14,307 nt of DNA from UBA10107 sp964572885. GTDB taxonomy: Archaea; Nanobdellota; Nanobdellia; Woesearchaeales; UBA10107. Below, in pieces: positions 7,373-13,892 of this stretch. The notes under the pieces are model-generated. The model searched no databases. It had not been told where the DNA came from and saw only the letters and a list, made by a program, of their open reading frames with translations. Position 1 is the first letter of the stretch, and every line of letters starts with the position of its first letter. The stretch covers positions 1-14,307 of the forward strand of contig CAZNFC010000018.1 of the NCBI GenBank assembly GCA_964572885.1. The letters run 5' to 3'. The translations under genes were made by a program, and so were the position numbers.

Positions 7373-9391
7373 TCAAAATGTTTTTGATATAAATCCATAT
7401 CTTGGTTCAAACAAATCACCGTCTTTTTTCATCTTTTCTATGAATTCCTCAGCTTGAGATTCATCTATGCCGCGTTCTTTGGCGACTTTAATAAGATCTT
7501 CAATAGGTATTGCTTTTCCGATCTGGGCATCCAATTCAATGATTATTTCCTTGATTAAGTGGAGTTTGCTCCTTTGAGATGTTGTAACACCAGTAGTTAT
7601 CCTGTCTATGTCTATTTTTCCTGTCTCAGGATCTATTCCTATCTGGCTTAAACAATAATGAAGCAAATCCACTGCAACCAATGCATCTTTTTTCTCAACA
7701 ACATTGCTCAATCTTAATCTTGCAGAAGCTTCAGAAAGTCTCACTAAAGCTTCTAACTGTCTTGCAGATATGGGAACTGACTTATACAAACCTTCTCCTT
7801 CTCCGGATGATCTCATTTTCATATAATATTTCTTAATTTCACTCATTGCCTCATCAGATAATTTTGGAAATATATTCTGTTTGGCATAAGCTATATATTT
7901 TCTAAGAAGATCTTTAGGAATATCCTGCTCACTTATTTCCGATTTATGCAGTCCTAAAATAAATGAAGCAAGCTTGTCGTCTTTTTCAACATCAGGCATA
8001 TCTTTGATAGGGAATATCAGATCAAATCTATTAATCAATGTGCTCGGAAGATCAATCTGCTTTGGAATTGATTCATATGGATCGAATCTTCCCATCTTAG
8101 GATTTGCAGCAGCAAGCAAAGTTGTTTCAGACCTGAGTGTCGCTTGTATATTTGCTTTTGAAATAGAGATAGTCTGCTGCTCTAATGCTTCATGCATAGC
8201 GGCCCTGTCATCCTTACCCATCTTATCTAACTCATCAATGATGCATATTCCCTGATTAGCAAGAACTAAAGCTCCTGCTTCAAGGCTCCAACCCCCCAAG
8301 AATTCATCCTTTACGACTGCAGCAGTCAAACCGGCACCAGTTGCTCCTTTTCCAGAAACATACCTTGCTTTTGGCGCAACAACTGAAACTCTTTTCAATA
8401 ATTGGGATTTTCCTGAACCTGGATCTCCGATAAGAAGGATATGTATGTCTCCTCTTGTAGCCACACCATCTTTTCTTAATTGTCTTATTCCACCAAGAAG
8501 CTGCAATACCAGTGCTTCCTTTATCCTTTCATGTCCATAAATGCTCGGCGCTATGGATTTTACAAATTTTTCGTGAAGATACTTGTCTTTTGAAAGAGCC
8601 TGTATCTCTTTAAACTCCTCATCTGTTATTGAAAGTTCACGGAAAGCCTCCTCCATAGAAAGTACATGGTTCGCTTCTATAATCAGGTCAAATCTTGTGG
8701 ATTTGCTTCCGTCTTTTGTTATTATAGGAACTTCTTTCAATGTTCCAACAATTGTTATTTTAGTTCCCGGATTTGTTTTTTTGTCAGACCAAGTAGATAC
8801 AAGATCTTTTTTCAGTAGAATATTTATCTTTTTTGGCTGTTCCCCTCCATCAAGCTGGTCAGGAACCTCTTCTAACACAATTCCTTGCGCATCAACAAGT
8901 TCTTTGCTTATGAGCCTGAATTTTCCTTTTCTGCCGCACCCGCAGCTGCTCGGCTCTCTGAACTTCGAATCTAACTGCAATATGGGAATTATATTTCCAC
9001 AGCTTGGACATTCGAATCTTGAACTTGTGACCTGAGGCCTTACATCAGTTTTCTGTCTCACCAACCCTTCAATAGATATTAATTTTGATATATTTTTGCT
9101 TCTTATGTCACGTATATTTATTTTCTGAGATTTCGGGAGATTGAATATTCTTACAGAGAAATTCGAAGGCTGTCTTGAGAAATTAAAGTTGCTTATTGCT
9201 ATCTCCGAAGCTTTAAGCACATTTTCAGGATCTTCAAGAAGCATATTTGCTAAATCCGGCTCAAATTTCGACAACAGAGAGAAATCAACACAAATATAGT
9301 CTTCTCCCTTTCTCACATTTTCAGAAAGCTCCGTCCTATAATGCAGATCAAAAAATTCCTCAAATTTCCTGACTTGTTCAGCAGCTTCCAT
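7373..9391 (-). CDS. mcm: Replicative minichromosome maintenance helicase MCM
   Basis: 672 aa, full length. Hexameric 3'-5' helicase of the replication fork. Domain A (about 1-95) is followed by an OB domain with a zinc site C128, C131, C150, C152, then the AAA+ domain: Walker A 'GDPGSGKS' (K328), Walker B 'IIDELDKM' (D386, E387), sensor-1 'AAANPKMGRFD' (N430) and arginine finger 'STLINRFD' (R455). The C-terminal winged helix is about 605-672. No intein is present at Walker A, a common insertion site. ATG 9391 is supported by a GGAG sequence 6 bp upstream. It lies 24 bp downstream of TBP and directly upstream of the OB-fold gene, presumably in one operon. Confidence 0.98.
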   Translation of the reverse strand: MEAAEQVRKFEEFFDLHYRTELSENVRKGEDYICVDFSLLSKFEPDLANMLLEDPENVLKASEIAISNFNFSRQPSNFSVRIFNLPKSQKINIRDIRSKNISKLISIEGLVRQKTDVRPQVTSSRFECPSCGNIIPILQLDSKFREPSSCGCGRKGKFRLISKELVDAQGIVLEEVPDQLDGGEQPKKINILLKKDLVSTWSDKKTNPGTKITIVGTLKEVPIITKDGSKSTRFDLIIEANHVLSMEEAFRELSITDEEFKEIQALSKDKYLHEKFVKSIAPSIYGHERIKEALVLQLLGGIRQLRKDGVATRGDIHILLIGDPGSGKSQLLKRVSVVAPKARYVSGKGATGAGLTAAVVKDEFLGGWSLEAGALVLANQGICIIDELDKMGKDDRAAMHEALEQQTISISKANIQATLRSETTLLAAANPKMGRFDPYESIPKQIDLPSTLINRFDLIFPIKDMPDVEKDDKLASFILGLHKSEISEQDIPKDLLRKYIAYAKQNIFPKLSDEAMSEIKKYYMKMRSSGEGEGLYKSVPISARQLEALVRLSEASARLRLSNVVEKKDALVAVDLLHYCLSQIGIDPETGKIDIDRITTGVTTSQRSKLHLIKEIIIELDAQIGKAIPIEDLIKVAKERGIDESQAEEFIEKMKKDGDLFEPRYGFISKTF

Positions 9392-9397
9392 AAAAAT

Positions 9398-9401
9398 CTC
9401 C
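9398..9401 (-). promoter_or_regulatory. Shine-Dalgarno GGAG of MCM
   Basis: Minus-strand GGAG, then ATTTTT, then the MCM ATG. It lies in the 24-bp TBP-MCM gap, fixes the MCM start and indicates that MCM is translated from a leadered, polycistronic message. Confidence 0.65.
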
Positions 9402-9415
9402 GATTAGAATCAGGT

Positions 9416-9997
9416 TCACTTGACTTTCTTCAAGTTTTCAATGAGTTGTCTTACAGCGATGTGTACCTGCTGTTCGCTCTTTGTACCTGTGCATACTATC
9501 TTTCCATTACTGAAAAGAAGGAATGTAGCATTGAATGGTTTATCTGTATTTTTAGTAATCTTAACTTTGTAAACAAGTCCCGGGAATTGTTCCGGTTCAT
9601 ATTCAGTGTTATCAAGTTTCATTGCCAATGAGTTCAGATTCAAATCCATCCCGACTGCACCTGCAGCCACAATATTCTGGATTGTTATCGCAGGCACTAC
9701 AGTTATCTTGACATTAATCTTTTCCAAGCTCTGGATTATCTTGTCTATACATTTTCTTACTTCATCTAAAGTCTTTGCACCGGTGCATACTATTTTTCCG
9801 GAACTAAATATCAAAGCAGAGGTCTTTGGCTCCTTTATCCTTATTACAAGTCCCGGGAACTGCTCTGGATTGTATTCTGTATTGCTTAAAGTTGCAGCCA
9901 TCTTTTCCAACGGTACATCGTGCTCTAAAGAAGAAGATACAACTATGTTCACGATCTTAATGTCTAATTTATCATCTGCCATATTAATAACCCCCAT
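9416..9997 (-). CDS. tbp: TATA-box-binding protein TBP
   Basis: 193 aa. Archaeal basal transcription factor that bends promoter DNA with TFB. It has two direct repeats (about 11-100 and 101-193): 'EYNPEQFPGLVIRI' and 'EYEPEQFPGLVYKV', and 'FSSGKIVCTGAK' and 'FSNGKIVCTGTK'. The four DNA-intercalating phenylalanines are F47, F64, F138 and F162. Between 'GLV' and the second Phe the second repeat is about seven residues longer than the first ('KNTDKPFN', 149-156). The tail is basic (LKKVK), not acidic as in many archaeal TBPs. Start: ATG 9997 lies 27 bp from a TTTATAAA box (leaderless). ATG 9982 (M6, 'MADDKLDI') has GGGGGT 7 bp upstream and is a real alternative. It heads the TBP-MCM-OB operon. 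Confidence 0.97.
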   Translation of the reverse strand: MGVINMADDKLDIKIVNIVVSSSLEHDVPLEKMAATLSNTEYNPEQFPGLVIRIKEPKTSALIFSSGKIVCTGAKTLDEVRKCIDKIIQSLEKINVKITVVPAITIQNIVAAGAVGMDLNLNSLAMKLDNTEYEPEQFPGLVYKVKITKNTDKPFNATFLLFSNGKIVCTGTKSEQQVHIAVRQLIENLKKVK

Positions 9998-10020
9998 TAG
10001 TTTAAATACGGTTTATAGCG

Positions 10021-10028
10021 TTTATAAA
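10021..10028 (-). promoter_or_regulatory. TATA box of the TBP-MCM-OB operon
   Basis: TTTATAAA, centred about 27 bp before ATG 9997. A second AT-rich box, ATTTAAA, at 10001-10007 would suit a start nearer 9982. The box lies back to back with the plus-strand TATA box at 10039-10046. Confidence 0.55.
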
Positions 10029-10038
10029 TTACTATCTA

Positions 10039-10046
10039 TTTATAAA
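10039..10046 (+). promoter_or_regulatory. TATA box of the leader ORF-DUF192 unit
   Basis: TTTATAAA centred about 30 bp before the ATG at 10073. Transcription should start around 10066-10072, well upstream of the DUF192 ATG at 10150. The DUF192 gene would then have a leader of about 80 nt, unlike its apparently leaderless neighbours. Confidence 0.5.
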
Positions 10047-10072
10047 TACTTTTATTCTTATATGTAGATATT

Positions 10073-10153
10073 ATGGTTATGAATACCCCTCCATTTCCTA
10101 TGGAGATATGCGGTTTCAAGGTCTATGAAGGTCAAATTCAAAGGTTTAGATGA
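10073..10153 (+). CDS. Possible 26-codon leader ORF coupled to DUF192
   Basis: ATG 10073 opens 26 codons ending in TGA at 10151-10153, which overlaps the DUF192 ATG (10150-10152) as ATGA. The peptide begins 'MVMNTPPFPMEICGFKVY' and ends 'QIQRFR'. The first ATG sits where transcription from the 10039-10046 TATA box should begin, so it could be translated from a leaderless message and feed ribosomes to DUF192. I recognise no family. It may be a real small protein, a regulatory leader peptide or chance; the length alone is not significant. A second start at 10079 (M3) is possible. Confidence 0.35.
   Translation: MVMNTPPFPMEICGFKVYEGQIQRFR
10089..10105 (+). promoter_or_regulatory. Short hairpin within the DUF192 leader
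   Basis: CTCCAT (10089-10094) and ATGGAG (10100-10105) form a perfect 6-bp stem with loop TTCCT. It lies inside the leader ORF; the 3' arm holds an in-frame ATG and a GGAG sequence. It could affect translation of the leader, but a stem this short can arise by chance. Confidence 0.3.
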
Positions 10154-10482
10154 TTAGAAATACAAGCAGAAACAGGATAATTGTAGCTGAGTTTATTCGA
10201 GCTGATTCTTTATTTAGAAAAGCATTAGGTCTAATGTTTGTTTCTAAATCTAAATCCATGTTATTTAATTTCAATATAGAAAATAATAGAAGCTTTCATA
10301 CAATGTTCATGAGATTCAATCTTGATTTTTTGTTTTTAGACTCTAAAAAAAGAGTTGTCAAGATTGTTAAGGATGCCAAGCCCTGGAGATTGAACATTTC
10401 AGGAATAGCAAAGTATGTAATCGAACTTCCATCAGGAAAAAGCTTGAACACACAGATAGGAGATGTAATAAGTTTTAAATAA
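10150..10482 (+). CDS. DUF192-family protein
   Basis: 110 aa. Family features are present in order: 'FRKALGLMF' (22-30; usually R-x2-GLM), 'SMLFNF' (36-41), 'SFHTMFMRFNLDFLFLD' (48-64; usually F-W-M-K-N-T then LD-x2-F), 'VVKIV' (69-73) and 'YVIELPSGKS' (89-98), ending at 'IGDVISFK'. The family is a small beta-rich fold of unknown biochemical role, often exported in bacteria. Here there is no signal peptide or membrane segment, so it is probably cytoplasmic. The start overlaps the stop of a possible leader ORF, and a weak AAGGT lies just before the ATG. The stop codon lies within the TATA box of the tRNA gene that follows 24 bp downstream. Confidence 0.85.
   Translation: MIRNTSRNRIIVAEFIRADSLFRKALGLMFVSKSKSMLFNFNIENNRSFHTMFMRFNLDFLFLDSKKRVVKIVKDAKPWRLNISGIAKYVIELPSGKSLNTQIGDVISFK
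10474..10481 (+). promoter_or_regulatory. TATA box of tRNA-Trp
   Basis: TTTAAATA, formed by the last sense codons and stop of DUF192, centred about 29 bp before the mature tRNA 5' end. That fits a start a few bases upstream of the tRNA, followed by 5' trimming. Confidence 0.5.
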
Positions 10483-10506
10483 GAACTCAAGTCTTGATTT
10501 CCTTAC

Positions 10507-10579
10507 GGGGCCTTATTTTAACCTGGCAGAATCGCCGCCTCCAAAGCGGCTAATGGGGGTTCAAATCCTCCAGGCCCCA
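10507..10579 (+). tRNA. tRNA-Trp (anticodon CCA), intronless
   Basis: A full cloverleaf is visible. The 7-bp acceptor is GGGGCCT/AGGCCCC with discriminator A10579. The anticodon stem GCCGC/GCGGC encloses loop CTCCAAA with anticodon CCA at 10541-10543. The T arm is GGGGG/CCTCC with loop TTCAAAT, and the variable loop is TAAT. The D arm is weak: T11-A24, T12-A23 and a T13-G22 wobble, with T10 facing T25, while A14, G18G19 and A21 are conserved. CCA is not encoded. There is no intron, although many archaeal tRNA-Trp genes, especially euryarchaeal ones, carry one containing a box C/D guide RNA. Anticodon CCA reads UGG (Trp). Confidence 0.95.
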
Positions 10580-10603
10580 TTTATATTCAAATGACAAACA
10601 GAA

Positions 10604-13117
10604 TTACTTTCTCTTTGGAATCTCTATGTTGACTTTCTTTATCTGATTATGTTTCAATTGAGAGAATCCTGAATGTTTCTCTACCTTTTCAGATTTGTTC
10701 TTCTTTCTTCTTGAGATCAATCTTAAAATTAAAACAATTATCAATACAGCAACTCCACTGACAAAGTACCAGACATAATCGAGCAAATCCTGAAGCAAGC
10801 TTTGCTGCCTTACGTTAAGTGTGATGTCTTCTTTCATCACCTTGTTGCTGTCTTGCAATGAAGCGGAAATCCCTATCTTATATATCCCTTTTACACCATC
10901 TTTAGGTGTTACAGTAAGTTTGATTACTTCTTGACTCTTAGGCTGTAATTCTATTTGTTTAGTATCTGTCTTTATCCAATCCTGATCAACTTGAACATCG
11001 AATACCAGAGTTCTATTGAGATTATTTTTAACAATAATAGGTATCTTTGTCTGTATTCCTCTGATTATTACAGTATTTCCATAAGCTTCGAGGTCAGTCG
11101 TATCTACTTTGATTATAGAATCAAATTTGTTAGATTCCTTTTGCTTGAATATCTCATGTATTATAGGAACATATCCCGAAACATAAACCACTCCAGTTGT
11201 CAATAATCCTAAAGCGATGACAATCATTAATATTCCGAATATTTTTCTCCAGATCTTTCTCGGAGGTCTTGCAGCTTTTTCAGCTTTCTTCTGAAGTTTT
11301 CTCGCAAGTTTCTCTTCTTTCTTCCTTGCCTTCAATTCTTTCCTTATCTTCGCAAGTTCCTTTCTTCTTGTTCTCCAATTTCTCCATCTTCTTGCTATTC
11401 TTCTTCCGAATATAGCTATGAAAACGAGAACGAGCATCAATACAGCTCCTGCAATCACGAAATAAAGATATTTTGTCGTGAATACCTGTATTTCCTGTCC
11501 CAACGTAAGCTTTCTTAGCTTAATTATGAATTTAGAAGAATAACCTACGGATTCTCCTTTGACTTTAGCTACAAATTGAACTTCATAGTCAGCCTCCTGT
11601 TCTTTTGCTCCTGCATTCGTCTGGATATATGCCTGAGCTTTTTCTCCGGGCTTCAATGTGACGCTATTAGAAGTCAATTTAGTCCAGGAAGGGCCGCCTA
11701 ATGATAAATCATAAGCAGCAGGTAAAACTCCTTTGTTTTCAAGGTCTACTTTAATTACATTTTGTCCGTAAAGTATCCTTGTGCTTTGAGGATTTATATT
11801 TAATGAGTATGCATCTTCAGGAGAAACAACCTTTAACATTATTTTATCTTCTTTTGTTGAATTTGTTTCTGCAGATATTATCTTGAAAGTAGCTGTGAAG
11901 TCTCCTGTAACATTTACAGGCATTGCTGTAAGATTGAATGATCTTGTCTCTTTAGGATTAAGTTTTATTTTTTGCGCATTTGATGAAACCCATTCAGGAG
12001 CATCAAGTTCAAAAATATAATTGTCAGTTTTTGTTCCTTCATTCTTAACATCAATCTTGTATTGGGACTTATGTCCTGCTATAATTATGTCTGAGGGTTT
12101 ATCTATATTTACAGAAGGCTGATAACAATTATTTACATTAATATCGAATGAACCTTCTTTCGCTATGTTTCCTCTTACTGAGTTGAACTTGACATCTGCA
12201 GAATATTTTCCGGGATTTTCGGCGTAAGCATAGATATTAGTTGTTCCTGATCCGAAAGGTCCAAGTTCGACCCTTCCCGCTTCCTGTCTCAGCCAATCAG
12301 GCCCTCTTAAGCTTATATCGTATTGATTTACGAATCCTACATTATTCTTTACATAAACAGGAATTGCCGTAAGTTTTAGGTTGCATATATTTGCAGGAGT
12401 AGATACACTTACAGAATAATCATAATTTCTTAAGATATCAAGGAATACATTTGTTTCAGCAAGATATTGAGTTGTTTTTGTCAATGCCTGGAATTTTAAT
12501 TCCTTTGTGCCGTATATTCCGCATTCAGGATTTACAAAAACATCGACTTGCTTTGTTTCTCCTGGTTGGATAAGAAGTTCATTTGCGCTTAATGTCGTAA
12601 ATCCTTCCAATCCTTTGACATTGAAATCATATAATTCAGCATATGATCCTGTATTTCTTACATCAAAGCTGAATTGAGATACCTGACAAGGATTTACTTT
12701 TATTGAAGATGTTTTTGGTATTAATTGTATGTTCTGGCATTTTTCTGCAGTTATGGAACTATCAACAGTTTTAGTTAATCCAAAATTGGTCTTTACTGTC
12801 GTTTGAAGATCATAATTTCCTGTTTTGGAACCGGGACTCAGGTAAACAAATATTGTTTTTGATTCTCCTGCCTTTAATGTAAATGAATTTTCAGAGTATG
12901 TTGCAAAATCCGTATTTCCAGAACTTGATAATGAATATGCACTTTCTATATCTCCTGTGTTTCTTATGACAATAGAGTTTGTAGTGACGCTGTATGAACA
13001 GGCAGCAATATTTTGGGTAGTTGAAACGTCAAAATTCTCCTGTAAAGCATAGACAGATGCTATGCTGAATAGCAATAAGAAGATGCTAAATATTCCTAAC
13101 TTTTTAACCCCAGTCAT
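10604..13117 (-). CDS. Large membrane-anchored surface protein with six Ig-like (NEW3/CARDB-type) repeats and a basic cytoplasmic loop
   Basis: 837 aa from ATG 13117; a GTG at 13126 adds three residues, and numbering here counts from it. A signal peptide (about 1-28) is followed by five repeated beta-sandwich domains of about 90-100 residues with 'V-x-N-x-G' turns (near 55, 157, 261, 362, 464) and 'L-x-PGE' strands ('LKAGES', 'IQPGET', 'LNPKET', 'LKPGEK'). Then come membrane helix 1 (553-573), a basic loop (575-628; 27 Lys/Arg against 5 Glu, probably helical), helix 2 (629-651), a sixth repeat (about 665-775), helix 3 (783-804) and a basic tail. All six cysteines (43, 130, 147, 202, 248, 334) lie in repeats 1-3, consistent with extracellular disulfides. 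The positive-inside rule puts repeats outside and basic parts inside. It resembles COG1470-type archaeal proteins; the function is unknown, and a cell-envelope scaffold is one possibility. Confidence 0.85.
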   Translation of the reverse strand: MTGVKKLGIFSIFLLLFSIASVYALQENFDVSTTQNIAACSYSVTTNSIVIRNTGDIESAYSLSSSGNTDFATYSENSFTLKAGESKTIFVYLSPGSKTGNYDLQTTVKTNFGLTKTVDSSITAEKCQNIQLIPKTSSIKVNPCQVSQFSFDVRNTGSYAELYDFNVKGLEGFTTLSANELLIQPGETKQVDVFVNPECGIYGTKELKFQALTKTTQYLAETNVFLDILRNYDYSVSVSTPANICNLKLTAIPVYVKNNVGFVNQYDISLRGPDWLRQEAGRVELGPFGSGTTNIYAYAENPGKYSADVKFNSVRGNIAKEGSFDINVNNCYQPSVNIDKPSDIIIAGHKSQYKIDVKNEGTKTDNYIFELDAPEWVSSNAQKIKLNPKETRSFNLTAMPVNVTGDFTATFKIISAETNSTKEDKIMLKVVSPEDAYSLNINPQSTRILYGQNVIKVDLENKGVLPAAYDLSLGGPSWTKLTSNSVTLKPGEKAQAYIQTNAGAKEQEADYEVQFVAKVKGESVGYSSKFIIKLRKLTLGQEIQVFTTKYLYFVIAGAVLMLVLVFIAIFGRRIARRWRNWRTRRKELAKIRKELKARKKEEKLARKLQKKAEKAARPPRKIWRKIFGILMIVIALGLLTTGVVYVSGYVPIIHEIFKQKESNKFDSIIKVDTTDLEAYGNTVIIRGIQTKIPIIVKNNLNRTLVFDVQVDQDWIKTDTKQIELQPKSQEVIKLTVTPKDGVKGIYKIGISASLQDSNKVMKEDITLNVRQQSLLQDLLDYVWYFVSGVAVLIIVLILRLISRRKKNKSEKVEKHSGFSQLKHNQIKKVNIEIPKRK

Positions 13118-13142
13118 TTTCACCACTTCCTAATAGTCCTTA

Positions 13143-13152
13143 TATTTAAATA
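13143..13152 (-). promoter_or_regulatory. TATA box of the large membrane protein gene
   Basis: TATTTAAATA, a perfect 10-bp palindrome, lies about 22 bp before the GTG at 13126 and 31 bp before the ATG at 13117. Transcription should start close to these codons. GGTGA just before ATG 13117 favours that ATG if the leader includes it. Confidence 0.5.
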
Positions 13153-13217
13153 TTGTGTTTTAAAAGAAACGGCCGGGAAGGCTTTAGAATGGTATAAAAC
13201 GACCTTGGAGAGCTTTT

Positions 13218-13811
13218 CTAAATCCACCCTAACAATTTATGGTGAATTCTTACTATTGCTTCTCTTCTTTTGTTAGTTTCCGGGTTCGTTACCCATTTAT
13301 GCGGGTCTAAGGCGGGATAAGTCAAAGAATCTTCCAAGAAAGGAGTTCCATTTAGACCCTCTCTTTTCGCTAGCCCAATGACTCTAAACATATGCGAGGG
13401 ATGAGCAATTATCAATCCTTTTGATGAATCTAAATTCATAGATTCTACCATTTCTTTCGCTTCTTTGATAGCGTCTCGTGTTGTTATGTAGTGTGTGGCA
13501 TATTTCCTCGGATCGCAAATATCAACCAATAATTTTTTAGATTTCTCCATATTTTCTATCTGAAAAGGGATGTATATTTCGTGCTGCAGAATTGTCGGCA
13601 GAGACCCAAAAATAGATCTTGCTGCAATAGCGGCTTTCGCCAGCCTTTCGTTATAAGAGTTCGGACCTGTTCCCTGACCAAAGCAGAAACCAGCTATATA
13701 AGAGGGTTTAAACTTAGTATTTGTCCTATAATCGATACCTTTTATGTTTACTGCAGATAAACCGAGATCATCAAATCGACCCAAGTTATTGAATAGTTCA
13801 GACCATTTCAT
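13218..13811 (-). CDS. Uncharacterised soluble protein, DUF218/YdcF-like
   Basis: 197 aa, no signal peptide or membrane helix. The order of elements resembles DUF218 (YdcF/SanA-type) Rossmann-like proteins: an early strand and glycine loop ('AGFCFGQGTGPNSYNERLAKA', residues 40-60, where the family has a G-x-G loop and later R), 'ILQHEI' (74-79), 'HYITTRDAIKEAKEM' (107-121; the family has an N-T-x-E-N-A helix), then 'GLIIAHPSHMFRVIGLAKREG' (132-152), whose H140-x2-R143 matches the family's H-x2-R. The identification is by eye and distant. DUF218 proteins have no agreed activity; a link to S-adenosylmethionine binding or cell-wall metabolism has been suggested for some. The gene is transcribed divergently from the thiolase gene. 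The start ATG is 26 bp from a TATA box centre, so it is probably leaderless. Confidence 0.55.
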   Translation of the reverse strand: MKWSELFNNLGRFDDLGLSAVNIKGIDYRTNTKFKPSYIAGFCFGQGTGPNSYNERLAKAAIAARSIFGSLPTILQHEIYIPFQIENMEKSKKLLVDICDPRKYATHYITTRDAIKEAKEMVESMNLDSSKGLIIAHPSHMFRVIGLAKREGLNGTPFLEDSLTYPALDPHKWVTNPETNKRREAIVRIHHKLLGWI

Positions 13812-13832
13812 AATTCATCTTTATCTGAGATA

Positions 13833-13840
13833 TATTTAAA
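13833..13840 (-). promoter_or_regulatory. TATA box of the DUF218-like gene
   Basis: TTTAAATA on the minus strand, centred about 26 bp before the ATG at 13811. Confidence 0.55.
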
Positions 13841-13850
13841 CATTAGTTAT

Positions 13851-13860
13851 TTAGTACTAA
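13851..13860. repeat. Palindrome TTAGTACTAA between divergent promoters
   Basis: A perfect 10-bp palindrome midway between the two divergent TATA boxes and abutting the BRE position of the rightward one. A further TTAGT half-site occurs at 13843-13847. This is a good location for a repressor site shared by both genes; the role is inferred from position only. Confidence 0.35.
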
Positions 13861-13863
13861 GTA

Positions 13864-13871
13864 TTATATAA
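13864..13871 (+). promoter_or_regulatory. TATA box of the TtuA/Ncs6-like gene
   Basis: TTATATAA centred about 26 bp before the ATG at 13893, again predicting a leaderless transcript. Confidence 0.55.
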
Positions 13872-13892
13872 GAGTAATTTCAGAACAGGATT

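Noticed and set aside
1850..9391. Inteins in DP2 or MCM, common in these archaeal genes.
   Set aside because: Catalytic blocks (DCDGDE in DP2, Walker A in MCM) and flanking conserved segments are continuous and lengths are normal.
9606..10067. 153-codon plus-strand frame opposite TBP.
   Set aside because: Shadow of TBP; hydrophobic composition arises from the complement of conserved codons, and no promoter or ribosome site supports it.
10148..10200. Box C/D guide RNA candidate (GATGATTA followed by CTGA).
   Set aside because: Box C does not match fully, no internal box pair is clear, and the stretch lies in the DUF192 coding region.
13127..13217. Extra TATA-like sequence (TATAAAA at 13193-13199) in the gap between the membrane protein and DUF218-like genes.
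   Set aside because: On the plus strand it would drive only antisense transcription of the DUF218-like gene, and on the minus strand it is too far from the membrane-protein start; the TATTTAAATA box fits better.
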